Positions 45,382 to 54,642 of a stretch of DNA of 64,000 nucleotides are shown piece after piece (position 1 is the first letter of the stretch; each line of letters begins with the position of its first letter). Both the position numbers and the translations under genes were made by a program. Under the pieces are notes generated by a model, which saw only the letters and a list, made by a program, of their open reading frames with translations, was not told the DNA's origin and made no database searches. Source of the stretch: an uncultured Bacteroidales bacterium. Lineage in GTDB: Bacteria > Bacteroidota > Bacteroidia > Bacteroidales > P3. The stretch lies in assembly GCA_900317955.1 (NCBI GenBank), contig ONIP01000007.1, forward strand, positions 80,630-144,629, given 5' to 3'.

Positions 45382-46587
45382 ATGAAGATATTAGTAACAG
45401 GAGCAAAGGGGTTTGTCGGTAAGAATCTCTGCGCTGAATTAAATAATATTAAAGACGGCAAGTCTAAGTGTTGGAATTTGAATGAGCCAATAGAGGCTGT
45501 ATTTGAATATGATTTAGGCAATACTCAGGAGGAACTTGTCGAATGGTGCAGCAAGTGTGACTTTGTGTTTAATCTGGCTGGGGTGAATCGTCCAAAAGAG
45601 TCTTCTGAATTCATGGAGGGTAATTTTGGTTTTGCATCCGTATTGCTTGATACCTTAAAGAATCATCAGAATACTTGTCCGGTAATGCTGAGCTCTTCCC
45701 AACAGGCTTCGTTGACAGGGCGGTTTGGGAATAGTGAGTATGGGCGTAGCAAGAAGGCTGGCGAAGAGTTGTTTTTTGATTATAGCAAGGTGACTGGTGC
45801 CAAGGTGATGGTATATCGTTTCCCGAATCTTTTTGGTAAATGGTGCCGTCCCAATTACAACAGCGCGGTTGCTACTTTCTGCAATAACATTGCTAACGAT
45901 TTGCCGATCACAGTCAATGACCCATCAGTAGAGTTGGAGTTGCTGTATATTGATGATCTTATCGAGGAAATGATTGCCTGCCTTAAAGGTGAGGAACATC
46001 ATTGTGAGTTCGATGGCCTAAATGTCTTGCCACAGAACAACGGAAGATATTGCTATGTGCCCACTACACACAAGATAACACTTGGTGCAATCGTGGATTT
46101 GCTGAATGAGTTTGCTGCCCAGCCTAAGACGCTTACTATTCCTGAGATTCCTGCCGGTTCGTTTGCCAAAAAGTTATACTCCACGTATCTCTCTTATCTG
46201 CCGACGGAGAAGGTGGCGTTTCCCCTCAAGATGAATGTCGATAATCGGGGCTCTTTCACAGAGTTGGTGCATACACTCAATTGCGGGCAGGTGTCTATCA
46301 ATATTAGTAAGCCGGGTATTACTAAAGGACAGCATTGGCATCATACTAAATGGGAGTTTTTTATCGTGGTCTCGGGGCATGGATTGATACAGGAACGTCG
46401 AATAGATTCGGATGAGGTGATTGAGTTTGAGGTTAGCGGTGAGAATATTCAGTGTGTTCACATGCTGCCTGGGTATACTCATAATATTATTAACTTGAGT
46501 GAGACGGAGAATTTGGTTACGGTAATGTACTGTAATGAAATATTCAATCCGGATAGGCCGGATACTTATTTCCTTCCAGTACAGTAA
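45382..46587 (+). CDS. fnlB: Bifunctional UDP-FucNAc pathway reductase (FnlB/CapF type)
   Basis: A 401-aa two-domain enzyme. Residues 1-270 are an extended SDR starting with KILVTGAKGFVGKNLCAEL and containing EYGRSKKAGEELF with the Tyr-x3-Lys pair. From about 275 a cupin-fold domain carries PGITKGQHWHHTKWEFFIVV and VHMLPGYTHNI, with His residues for a metal. It converts the keto sugar from FnlA to UDP-6-deoxy-L-talose derivative by epimerisation and reduction. It lies between two repeat arrays. Confidence 0.9.
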   Translation: MKILVTGAKGFVGKNLCAELNNIKDGKSKCWNLNEPIEAVFEYDLGNTQEELVEWCSKCDFVFNLAGVNRPKESSEFMEGNFGFASVLLDTLKNHQNTCPVMLSSSQQASLTGRFGNSEYGRSKKAGEELFFDYSKVTGAKVMVYRFPNLFGKWCRPNYNSAVATFCNNIANDLPITVNDPSVELELLYIDDLIEEMIACLKGEEHHCEFDGLNVLPQNNGRYCYVPTTHKITLGAIVDLLNEFAAQPKTLTIPEIPAGSFAKKLYSTYLSYLPTEKVAFPLKMNVDNRGSFTELVHTLNCGQVSINISKPGITKGQHWHHTKWEFFIVVSGHGLIQERRIDSDEVIEFEVSGENIQCVHMLPGYTHNIINLSETENLVTVMYCNEIFNPDRPDTYFLPVQ

Positions 46588-46960
46588 TCTCCGCGTATCT
46601 CTCTTTTTTTATCTCCACGTATCTCGCGTATCACTCGTATTTAGTCTCCGCGTATCGCTCGGATCACACGAATTTAATCTCCACTGTTCTCTTATCACTT
46701 GTACTTAAACTCCACGTATCTCACGTATTACTCGCATTAATTCTCCATCTCCACGTATCGCTCGTTTTTTAATCTCCACTGTTCTCTTATCACTTGTACA
46801 TAAACTCCATGTATCTCGCGTATTACTCGTATTAATTCTCCACGTATCGCTCGTTTTTTAATCTCCACGTATCTCGCGTATTACTCGTATTTAGTCTCCA
46901 CGTATCGCTCGTATCACATGTATTTTGCTGACATTTTATTCTTCCACTTATCGCACTTAT
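46588..46960. repeat. Degenerate direct-repeat array downstream of fnlB
   Basis: The gap 46588-46968 is filled with variants of tctccacgtatctcgcgtattactcgtatt. One subunit (tctccactgttctcttatcacttgtac) occurs twice. A single further copy follows the GxxExxY gene at 47413-47445. The repeats differ in detail from those in the preceding gap but share the same consensus, ccacgtatc(a/t)c.cgtat. Confidence 0.82.
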
Positions 46961-47043
46961 CTCTCTTATTATGATGACAGCATTATTATCCACTTCTCAC
47001 TTATATCTTTTTCAATAAAAATTACGAAAACTATGGATAATGT

Positions 47044-47412
47044 ATGACTACAGATAAACTGATTTATGAGGCGATTGGTGCTTGTTTTGAGGTTTATAAT
47101 ACCCTCGGGCCTGGACTTCTTGAGAGTGTTTACGAAAAGGCTTTGGTTCAAGAGTGCAGGCTGCGGGGTTTGAATGTGAAATCTCAACTTCCTGTTGAAA
47201 TCGTTTACAAAGGTGTTGAGGTGGGTTCCGATTTGCGTTTGGATATATTGCTGGAGGATACACTTATTATTGAGTTGAAATCAGTGGAGTCATTGCTACC
47301 CGTACATTTCAAGCAGGTAAGAACTTATCTGAAGTTGCTTAACAAATCTGTTGGTTTATTGGTCAACTTCGATGTCAGTGATTTTAAACAGGGATATAAA
47401 ATAATCAAATAA
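47044..47412 (+). CDS. GxxExxY-family protein
   Basis: A 122-aa protein with the PD-(D/E)XK-nuclease-like GxxExxY fold. GPGLLESVYEKALVQE carries the name-giving motif (Gly-Leu-Leu-Glu-Ser-Val-Tyr), followed by DLRLDILLEDTLIIELKSVE, which fits the D-ExK active-site pattern. These proteins have no established role. Here it separates fnlB from fnlC and is flanked on both sides by repeats, so it is probably a passenger of the repeat-mediated exchange rather than a sugar enzyme. Confidence 0.8.
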   Translation: MTTDKLIYEAIGACFEVYNTLGPGLLESVYEKALVQECRLRGLNVKSQLPVEIVYKGVEVGSDLRLDILLEDTLIIELKSVESLLPVHFKQVRTYLKLLNKSVGLLVNFDVSDFKQGYKIIK

Positions 47413-47493
47413 AAACTCCACGTATCACTCGTATCACAAGTATAAAAAGAAACGTGATAGTACCTGTGATTCGTAGATTTATAAAAATTAACT

Positions 47494-48654
47494 ATGACAG
47501 AATTTAAGAATAATGGTAAATTAAAGTTGCTGATTATCGTCGGCACTCGGCCGGAGATTATCCGACTGGCGGCAGTTATTAATAAGTGTCGTAAATACTT
47601 CGATTGCTTGTTGGCACATACAGGCCAGAATTATGATTATAATCTCAATGGGGTATTCTTCAAAGATTTGAAGTTGAAAGACCCAGATGTGTATATGGAT
47701 GCCGTAGGTGCTGATTTGGGTGAAACCATGGGTAATATTATTGATAAGAGTTACAAACTCATGGTTGAGACTCAACCGGATGCCGTATTGGTGTTGGGAG
47801 ATACAAATAGTTGCCTCAGTGTGATTGGCGCCAAGCGTCTTCATATACCGATCTTCCACATGGAGGCAGGCAACCGCTGTAAGGATGAGTGCCTTCCCGA
47901 GGAGACAAACCGTCGCATTGTTGACATTATCAGCGATGTAAACATGGCTTATAGTGAACACGCTCGTCGTTATTTGGCAGATTGTGGGTTGCCCAAGGAA
48001 CGTACATACGTCACTGGTAGCCCGATGGCTGAGGTTTTGCATGAAAATTTGGCAGAAATAGAAGCATCGGACATCCATCAACGTTTGGGATTACAGAAGG
48101 GACATTATATTCTTCTTTCTGCCCATAGGGAGGAGAATATTGACACAGAGAAGAATTTTTTGTCGCTCTTCAATGCTATCAACAAGATGGCAGAGAAGTA
48201 TGACATGCCGATACTTTATAGCTGCCATCCCAGGAGCAAGAAGCGTTTGGAGACATCTGGATTTACTCTTGACCGACGTGTGATACAGCATGAACCGTTA
48301 GGTTTCCATGACTACAATTGTTTGCAAATGAATGCATACGCTGTTGTGTCGGATAGCGGTACTTTGCCGGAGGAAAGTAGTTTCTTTACCAGTGTTGGAC
48401 ATCCGTTCCCTGCCATTTGTATCCGCACATCTACCGAGCGTCCTGAGGCATTGGACAAGGCTTGCTTTTTCATCGCCGGGATAGACGAGCATTCGTTGTT
48501 GCAAGCGGTAGAATGTGCTGTAGATATGAATAATAATGGCGACCACGGCAAGCCTGTTCCCGACTATGTTGATGAGAATGTGTCGACAAAGGTGGTGAAA
48601 ATCATTCAGAGTTACACAGGTATCGTCAACAAAATGGTTTGGCGGAAATTTTAA
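47494..48654 (+). CDS. fnlC: UDP-N-acetylhexosamine 2-epimerase (FnlC/CapG type, WecB family)
   Basis: A 386-aa non-hydrolysing 2-epimerase. KLLIIVGTRPEIIRLAAVI is the WecB N-terminus, HTGQNYDYNLNGVFFKDLKL and FHMEAGNRCKDECLPEETNR are family signatures, and SAHREENIDTEKNFLSLF is near the C-terminal domain. As the third gene of the FnlABC set it would give UDP-L-FucNAc, but the same family also includes UDP-ManNAc-forming WecB; context favours FnlC. It overlaps the start frame of the next gene by 16 bases. Confidence 0.86.
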   Translation: MTEFKNNGKLKLLIIVGTRPEIIRLAAVINKCRKYFDCLLAHTGQNYDYNLNGVFFKDLKLKDPDVYMDAVGADLGETMGNIIDKSYKLMVETQPDAVLVLGDTNSCLSVIGAKRLHIPIFHMEAGNRCKDECLPEETNRRIVDIISDVNMAYSEHARRYLADCGLPKERTYVTGSPMAEVLHENLAEIEASDIHQRLGLQKGHYILLSAHREENIDTEKNFLSLFNAINKMAEKYDMPILYSCHPRSKKRLETSGFTLDRRVIQHEPLGFHDYNCLQMNAYAVVSDSGTLPEESSFFTSVGHPFPAICIRTSTERPEALDKACFFIAGIDEHSLLQAVECAVDMNNNGDHGKPVPDYVDENVSTKVVKIIQSYTGIVNKMVWRKF

Positions 48655-49763
48655 TCTATACAAGTATTTGTGAGAAAGGAAATCTTTTGAGATCATCGGT
48701 TGATAATCGCACAGTATTGAATTGGGACAGACCTTCAGTGGAGGTCTTATTCCAATTATTAAGAATAGCATTAGGCAAAGAGGAACCCTCCTCTTTGCCT
48801 AATGATGTTAATTGGCAAGAGGTGTATGACTTGTCGTTGAAGCAAGGAGTAGGTGCTATTGCTTGTGACGGGATGTTGGCATTGAAAGAATGCAGCATAG
48901 ATGAAGAGTTGCGGTATAAGTGGATGGGGCAGAGTATGGTGATAGAACAAAAGTCATTGGCTCGTTGGAATTTGTTATGCCAATTGTCAGATATATATGC
49001 CCAGAATGGTATTAAAACATATGTCCTAAAGGGGTTCTCTTTTGCTTCTTATTATCAGAATCCATTTCATAGGTTTTCTACTGATTTAGATATTTTTTTG
49101 TTGGAGGATTTTGAGAAAGGTAATCAGATTGTAGAGAAGATAGGAATAAAGGTGGATAGGAATGACTCGAAGCATTCTCATTTTACTGTTCAAGGTATTC
49201 ATGTTGAAAATCATCAATTCTGTGTAGGATTAAGAGGGTACAAGAACATAAAGTCTACTGAAAGATATTTAAGGAGTCTAATAAGGGAAGATGGGATTCA
49301 ATTAGAAGGATCTAAATTATATAAACCTAACTGGTCGTTCAATGCGTTGTTCTTTATGTGTCATGCTAGGACTCATTTTTTGATTGAAGGAGGTATTACT
49401 TTAAAGCATGTATGCGATTGGATCTTGTTGAGAGATGCTGGTGATAATCTTAAGAATCTTGAGATGTTCTGGTTGGTTTGTGACAGGTTTGGGTTGATGA
49501 AGTTTGCAAAAGCTATAGATGGAGTGGCTTCCTATGTTGAACATGGTATGAAATTGAGTGATAATGAAAGGATAATGATAGATGATATTTTGTCTGTCAA
49601 AGCCCATAGGGAAAGTCATAATAAGGATGAGGCTCATCTGTTGATGATTGGGCAAATGTGGAGGAATCGATGGAAGTTCAGAGCCTATTCGGATATTACG
49701 GCGACGAGGATGATATTGAATTATGCATATGGTTACTTATTTGAAAGGAAACCCAATGTGTGA
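48639..49763 (+). CDS. NTP_transf_5-type nucleotidyltransferase-like protein (second copy)
   Basis: Paralogue of the protein at 29090-30211. Shared features are LFQLLRIALG near the N-terminus, VYDLSLKQGVGAIACDGMLAL, TYVLKGFSFASYYQNP followed by RFSTDLDIFLLEDFEKGNQI (Asp-x-Asp of the nucleotidyltransferase core), and HSHFTVQGIHVENHQ. The true start is unclear: the frame opens with TTG 48639, inside the end of fnlC, but the conserved part begins around 48738 (GTG). About 340-374 aa. No substrate is known for the family. Confidence 0.76.
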   Translation: MAEILIYTSICEKGNLLRSSVDNRTVLNWDRPSVEVLFQLLRIALGKEEPSSLPNDVNWQEVYDLSLKQGVGAIACDGMLALKECSIDEELRYKWMGQSMVIEQKSLARWNLLCQLSDIYAQNGIKTYVLKGFSFASYYQNPFHRFSTDLDIFLLEDFEKGNQIVEKIGIKVDRNDSKHSHFTVQGIHVENHQFCVGLRGYKNIKSTERYLRSLIREDGIQLEGSKLYKPNWSFNALFFMCHARTHFLIEGGITLKHVCDWILLRDAGDNLKNLEMFWLVCDRFGLMKFAKAIDGVASYVEHGMKLSDNERIMIDDILSVKAHRESHNKDEAHLLMIGQMWRNRWKFRAYSDITATRMILNYAYGYLFERKPNV

Positions 49764-49991
49764 ATTCATTCTGATTTGAGTTAGTTAAAATCCCTATTTT
49801 AGTACCAAGATAGGCTCGAAAAACACTAAAAAAAGGACTTATACCATTGATCATTCACAGGTGATTACTATTGCGTTTCGACCAGATGAGGTTTACTAAT
49901 ATGTAGGATCTATCAGAAAGCGCAGTTTGATAATATTAGTAAGTACGGAATCAGAAAAGTCAAAAAAAACAGTAAACAATAAGATAGAAAC

Positions 49992-50387
49992 ATGATTATT
50001 GATAATTCTTTTCTCCAAGGACTATCGAACTTGGCTAAAGAAAAAACTCGTTTACGGCAAAACTATGACCTACGCAATAGTGATGAGGATCAGAGTCAGC
50101 GGATGTTGAATGCACTGGAGCCGGGGACGATAATGCCTATTCATCGTCATCGGAACAGTTCGGAAACTGTGATTGTAATAAAAGGTGCATTGAAAGAATA
50201 CTTTTATGATGATATGGGCAATGTTATTGGTGAATGGGTGTGTGCTCCTAATACCGATTGTGTGGGGCTAAATGTTCCTGCGGGGCAATGGCATAATTTA
50301 GAGTGCCTTGAATCGGGCACAGTATTGTTTGAAGCGAAGGATGGGGCGTGGGAGCCACTGAAAGATGAAGATGTGATGGTGAAGTGA
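49992..50387 (+). CDS. wbuC: WbuC-family cupin protein (second copy)
   Basis: A 131-aa WbuC-family cupin close in sequence pattern to the first copy: RQNYDLRNSDEDQSQRMLNA, IMPIHRHRNSSETVIVIKGA and VPAGQWHNLECLESG. The metal-binding His and Glu residues are kept. The preceding gap (49764-49991) holds no gene. It is followed after 18 bases by an aminotransferase, so it may be made together with it. Confidence 0.85.
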   Translation: MIIDNSFLQGLSNLAKEKTRLRQNYDLRNSDEDQSQRMLNALEPGTIMPIHRHRNSSETVIVIKGALKEYFYDDMGNVIGEWVCAPNTDCVGLNVPAGQWHNLECLESGTVLFEAKDGAWEPLKDEDVMVK

Positions 50388-50405
50388 TACTAATACTTTA
50401 AGTAT

Positions 50406-51659
50406 ATGTCGGAAAGGAAAAGAATATATCTATGTCTTGCGCACATGTCAGAAAATGGCATGGAACAGCAGTATGTAAAAGAGGCATTTGATACCAATTG
50501 GGTTGTGCCATTGGGACCCAATGTGAATGGGTTTGAGGCTGACCTCGAACAATTTGTTGGTCAGGATAAGAAGGTTGTTGCCTTATCATCTGGTACTGCC
50601 GCTGTTCACCTCTCGCTTATTGCATGTGGGGTGAAGCCAGGTGATGAGGTATTGGTGCAGAGTTTCACCTTCTGTGCGTCGTCACACCCTGTTACTTATT
50701 TGGGGGCTACACCGGTATTTGTGGATTCAGAAAAAGAAACATGGAATATTGATCCTGAATTGTTGGAAGAATCTATTAGAGATAGAATTGCTAAGACAGG
50801 AAAGAAACCAAAAGCTATCATGCCTGTGTCATTGTATGGTATGCCATACAATATCACCCGTATTATGGAAATAGCCAGCCGATACGGAATCCCGGTTATA
50901 GAGGATGCTGCAGAGGGTTTCGGTTCTCGGATTGACGGGCAGGTGTTGGGGACTTTTGGAGAGTATGGTGTCTTATCGTTCAATGGTAACAAAATGATTA
51001 CCACCAGTGGTGGTGGAGCTTTGGTTTGCCCTAATAAGGAGGCTGCCAATACGATTATGTGGTATGCCACCCAAGCTCGTGAGGCGTATCCGTATTATCA
51101 GCACGAAGCCATTGGCTACAACTATCGTATGAGCAATGTATGTGCAGGTATTGGCCGTGGACAGATGACAGTAGTGAACGAACATATACGACATCATAAA
51201 CATGTGCAGAAGATGTATGAGGAACTGTTGGCAGATGTAAAAGGTATAAAGATACATAAGACTCCGTCAGAAATATATGATTCTAACTATTGGTTGAGTA
51301 CCATGTGTCTTGATCCCGACGTTCGTATAAAAGGTCAAGAGAATGCTTATAAGAAGGTGATTACAAAAGCCATAGGAGGAGCGGCGGGAGTAATCCATGC
51401 GGTTGATTTTGCTATGACAGATTGTCAGCCGAATGACAATGTTGAGGCATTGCGCATGTATTTGGATGCTGCCCAGATTGAGGCTCGTCCTCTCTGTAAA
51501 CCGATGCACAAACAGCCGGTATATAAGAATTGCCCTGCATACGTTAATGGGGTGAGTGAATCTTTGTTTAAAGTTGGTCTATGCCTGCCAGCAGGGCCAT
51601 ACGTTACGGATGAAGATGTTAGGTACATTGTAGATTGCATAAAGAGTTCAATAATTTAG
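50406..51659 (+). CDS. DegT/DnrJ/EryC1 PLP aminotransferase (WcfR/PglE-like)
   Basis: A 417-aa nucleotide-sugar aminotransferase. RIYLCLAHMSENGMEQQYVK, TNWVVPLGPNVNGFE and VQSFTFCASSHPVTYLGATP are typical for the group that makes 4-amino-4,6-dideoxy-HexNAc. EDAAEGFGS and LSFNGNKMITTSGGG (PLP Lys at residue 196) are the active site. It resembles the B. fragilis PSA-type aminotransferase that supplies AATGal to the priming transferase, and such a transferase is at 40144. The 4-keto substrate could come from a dehydratase in the locus. Confidence 0.87.
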   Translation: MSERKRIYLCLAHMSENGMEQQYVKEAFDTNWVVPLGPNVNGFEADLEQFVGQDKKVVALSSGTAAVHLSLIACGVKPGDEVLVQSFTFCASSHPVTYLGATPVFVDSEKETWNIDPELLEESIRDRIAKTGKKPKAIMPVSLYGMPYNITRIMEIASRYGIPVIEDAAEGFGSRIDGQVLGTFGEYGVLSFNGNKMITTSGGGALVCPNKEAANTIMWYATQAREAYPYYQHEAIGYNYRMSNVCAGIGRGQMTVVNEHIRHHKHVQKMYEELLADVKGIKIHKTPSEIYDSNYWLSTMCLDPDVRIKGQENAYKKVITKAIGGAAGVIHAVDFAMTDCQPNDNVEALRMYLDAAQIEARPLCKPMHKQPVYKNCPAYVNGVSESLFKVGLCLPAGPYVTDEDVRYIVDCIKSSII

Positions 51660-51734
51660 AAGAATCATCCTCTGTTTAATAAAAGGAGACTCGCAAAATG
51701 ATGTTAGAAAGAGTAATCTATTAAATGTTTGTGT

Positions 51735-52211
51735 ATGAATTGGAATCGATATTTTAAGAGCAATTGGTCAAAGATTCTTGCTCTTCTTATTGTTTTTGCT
51801 ATTATTATATTCTTGGGAGGATTGTTGTTCTCGTGGGGATATCGATTCAAGAAGCGTACGCTTCTTTTACGTGGGTCGTACATGCTTATTGCAGTGCTCT
51901 GGATTGTGCTTTCCATCCGTGCTATCTGCATTAAGGTCCACTTTGGAGCGATTTGGAGAGGATTGATGAATGATATCGACCGGCGGATACATGGGTATGA
52001 GGATGATCTGACTAAGAACTATCAGGATTTAATATCCCGTTATCCGTTGGCTGTTGCTGAATACGAGTCCCACTGTTGGCACCAAACGCCGCGGCCGACG
52101 AATTCGGAGATAATGGAATCCGCGTTGGCAATTGATGAGCGAGAATGGATTGAACGCGAAAAACGAGCACGAGAGAAAGTGACCAATAAGAATACCGCTC
52201 GGAAGTCTTAG
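51735..52211 (+). CDS. Small membrane protein of unknown function, last gene of the locus
   Basis: A 158-aa protein with two hydrophobic helices (about residues 12-35, WSKILALLIVFAIIIFLGG, and 45-65, RGSYMLIAVLWIVLSIRAI), then a charged, alpha-helical cytoplasmic-looking tail of about 90 residues rich in Arg and Glu. I do not recognise a family. ATG 51735 is preferred over TTG 51729. It follows the aminotransferase after 75 bases and ends inside a strong terminator, so it is the last gene of the long operon. Confidence 0.6.
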   Translation: MNWNRYFKSNWSKILALLIVFAIIIFLGGLLFSWGYRFKKRTLLLRGSYMLIAVLWIVLSIRAICIKVHFGAIWRGLMNDIDRRIHGYEDDLTKNYQDLISRYPLAVAEYESHCWHQTPRPTNSEIMESALAIDEREWIEREKRAREKVTNKNTARKS

Positions 52212-52228
52212 ACTTTCGGGCGGTTTTT
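52194..52228 (+). terminator. Strong intrinsic terminator closing the polysaccharide locus
   Basis: A 14-base stem (ACCGCTCGGAAGTC with GACTTTCGGGCGGT, two G-T pairs) around the loop TTA is followed by a T-run (52223-52228). The left arm overlaps the last codons of the small membrane protein gene. It is the most convincing terminator on the plus strand of the locus and marks its right border. Confidence 0.85.
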
Positions 52229-52234
52229 GTTTTT

Positions 52235-52948
52235 CCACTTATCACTGTTTTTTTTCTCCACGTATCACTCGAATCTCTCGTATTATATTCTCCACGGATC
52301 ACTCGTATCTCACGGATTTTTTTTCTCCACGTTATCACTCGAATCTCTCGTATAATATTCTCCACGTTTCTCACTTATTTTTTTTCTCCACGGATCTCAC
52401 GGATTACACGGATTTTTTTTTCTAACAGGTTTTTATCTCCACTTATCGCAGCTTATTATCTCCACGGATTTTTTTTTCTCCACGTATCACAGGTTGTTAT
52501 CTCCACGGATCGCGCGTATCGCTCTTATTTTTATCTCCACGGATCTCACGGATTACACGGATTTTTTTCTCCTCTACAGGTTGTTATCTCCACGAATTAC
52601 TATTAGCACACGGATTTTATTTCCACGTATCACTCTTATCTCACGGATTTTTTATCTCTACTTGTCATTGGTTTTTATCTCCACTTATCACTGGTATCAC
52701 TCGTATTATTTTTCCACGTATCTCACTTTCTTTTTTCTCCACGGATTACTCGTATCTCACGGATTTTTTTCTCTCTCCACTTATCACTGGTATCACTCGT
52801 ATTATTTCTCCACGGATCTCTCGTATCGCTTGTATTTTTTTTCCACTTATCACTGGTTTTTATCTCCACTTATCACTCGTATCTCACGGATTTTTTTTCT
52901 CTATTTGTCACAGGTTTTTATCTCCACTTATCACTCGTATCTCACTGT
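52235..52948. repeat. Large degenerate repeat array at the border of the locus
   Basis: About 710 bases of imperfect repeats built from tctccacggatctcacgga, tatctccacttatcactcgtatctcacgg and long T-runs. The repeat type is the same as that between fnlA, fnlB and fnlC. No gene is present; the 178-codon plus-strand frame 52494-53030 is translated repeat. It is followed by a small perfect hairpin CAGCCTC-TTC-GAGGCTG at 52986-53002. Confidence 0.85.
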
Positions 52949-53013
52949 CACCGCACTGCGATGCTTGTACGGTGTTGTTGATATTCAGCCTCTTCGAGGC
53001 TGTAAAAAAACAA

Positions 53014-54633
53014 CTATAGCCGCTGGTTAATAGAACTTGACTTCTGCTTGACTTCTTTGCCGGAGAGGAACAGTCTCTTGACTTTTGTGTGGGGGATTTC
53101 GAGAAGGGGGATGGTCATGATGTTGCGGTTCAGTATCACGAAGTCGGCTTCTTTTCCTTTCTCTATGCTTCCCTTTGTGGTTTCTTCGAAATAGCCTTTT
53201 GCCACCCAACATGTTATGGAACGCAGGGCTTCATCGCGTGACAGGGCGTTTTCCATTTGCCATCCTTGGGGAGGGTTGCCGTTGAGATCCTGGCGTGCAA
53301 CCGCTGCAAAGAAAGTATACAATGGGCTTATGCTCTCAATAGGGAAGTCCGTCCCGTTAATCAGCCAGCCATTCTGTTCCAATAAATGACGATAAGCGTA
53401 GGCATTCTTGACGCGAGCCCCCAGCCGTTCCTCCGCCCAACCCATGTCGGATGTGGCATGGGTGGTTTGAATTGAAGGGATGATACTGTATTTCTTATAC
53501 AGGATAAAATCGTCTGGATGAACGACCTGACTATGCTCAATACGCCAACGTCGGTCGTTCTGTCCTTTCAGTACCGAGCCATAAATGTTTAGCATGGTTC
53601 TCACCCCCGCATCCCCAATGGCGTGTGTACAAACCTGGAAACCTGCTGCATAGGCTTTCTTGCAAATAGAGTCGTAGTATTCATTTGGGAACATCCGCAG
53701 GCCATAATTATCTGCATCATCGCTGTAGGGCTCAAGCAGATACGCTCCCCGTGAACCCAACGCCCCGTCGGCGTACAATTTGATGGAGCATACGGCCAGC
53801 CGTTCCTTGTGTTGCGGACGCAATGGCAGGAAGTGGTTCAGTGTGCGTTCGTCGGGATTGAGCATGGCGTTTATCTTGATTTGCAGTAAACCTTGTTGTT
53901 GCATGCTGTCGATCAGTAAAATATCGTCAACGTCGAGCCCCGCGTCTGTCACCCCCGTAAGTCCTTGTGCAAAACAGGCTTCCTGCGCGGCAAGTAGTGC
54001 CTGCCGATGCTCTTCGGCGGTCAATTTAGGTATTGTGGCTTTCACGCTGTCATAAGGAGCATCGAGTAGGAGACCAGTCTTGCTTGTGTAACCCATTAGG
54101 TTCAGCACCCGGTCGTTAACCAGCCCCATGTGACCGTCGATACGTGTGAGCGCAACATATCGGCCAGGGAACAATTCATTGAGCCTCTTATTGTCGGGGA
54201 ACTTTTTCCCCGGCCACAAATTCTGGTCCCATCCGCGTCCCAGAAGCCATTCTGATTGATATTTGTCGGCGTGGGCTTGCAAGCGGCTAACAACCTCGTC
54301 GAAAGATTGACATCCTACCAGATCAACGTATCTTATCATTTTCTCCCCCAGACTATTGAAGTGGCAGTGACCGTCCATAAATCCAGGATATACAGGGCTG
54401 CCGTGTGCGTCGATAGTACTATCGGCTTGATAACGGCGCAGCACCTCTTCGCTGCTACCCACAGCGATAAATTTCCCATTCTTCACAGCGAAGGCCTCGG
54501 CTATGCTGAAGTCATTGTCAACAGTATAGACAACAGCATTATACACAATCAAGTCGGCATGTTCTTTGCTACTACAGCCGGATAGTGAAACCAACAAACT
54601 CATAGCAATCAAAAGGTTGATAGTGTGTTTCAT
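53014..54633 (-). CDS. Amidohydrolase-family lipoprotein (YtcJ/AepA-like)
   Basis: A 539-aa metal-dependent amidohydrolase. The N-terminus is a lipoprotein signal with LVSLSGC (Cys 20). PGFMDGHCHFNSLG is the His-x-His metal motif, IKLYADGALGSRGAYL contains the strand-4 region, and CTHAIGDAGVRTML and WRIEHSQVVHP give further metal ligands. It would hydrolyse amide or cyclic bonds at the periplasmic face; substrate unknown. Ten bases upstream is the mutarotase gene, so the two form one minus-strand operon. GC content is visibly higher than in the polysaccharide locus. Confidence 0.86.
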   Translation of the reverse strand: MKHTINLLIAMSLLVSLSGCSSKEHADLIVYNAVVYTVDNDFSIAEAFAVKNGKFIAVGSSEEVLRRYQADSTIDAHGSPVYPGFMDGHCHFNSLGEKMIRYVDLVGCQSFDEVVSRLQAHADKYQSEWLLGRGWDQNLWPGKKFPDNKRLNELFPGRYVALTRIDGHMGLVNDRVLNLMGYTSKTGLLLDAPYDSVKATIPKLTAEEHRQALLAAQEACFAQGLTGVTDAGLDVDDILLIDSMQQQGLLQIKINAMLNPDERTLNHFLPLRPQHKERLAVCSIKLYADGALGSRGAYLLEPYSDDADNYGLRMFPNEYYDSICKKAYAAGFQVCTHAIGDAGVRTMLNIYGSVLKGQNDRRWRIEHSQVVHPDDFILYKKYSIIPSIQTTHATSDMGWAEERLGARVKNAYAYRHLLEQNGWLINGTDFPIESISPLYTFFAAVARQDLNGNPPQGWQMENALSRDEALRSITCWVAKGYFEETTKGSIEKGKEADFVILNRNIMTIPLLEIPHTKVKRLFLSGKEVKQKSSSINQRL

Positions 54634-54642
54634 GTTGTTCAG

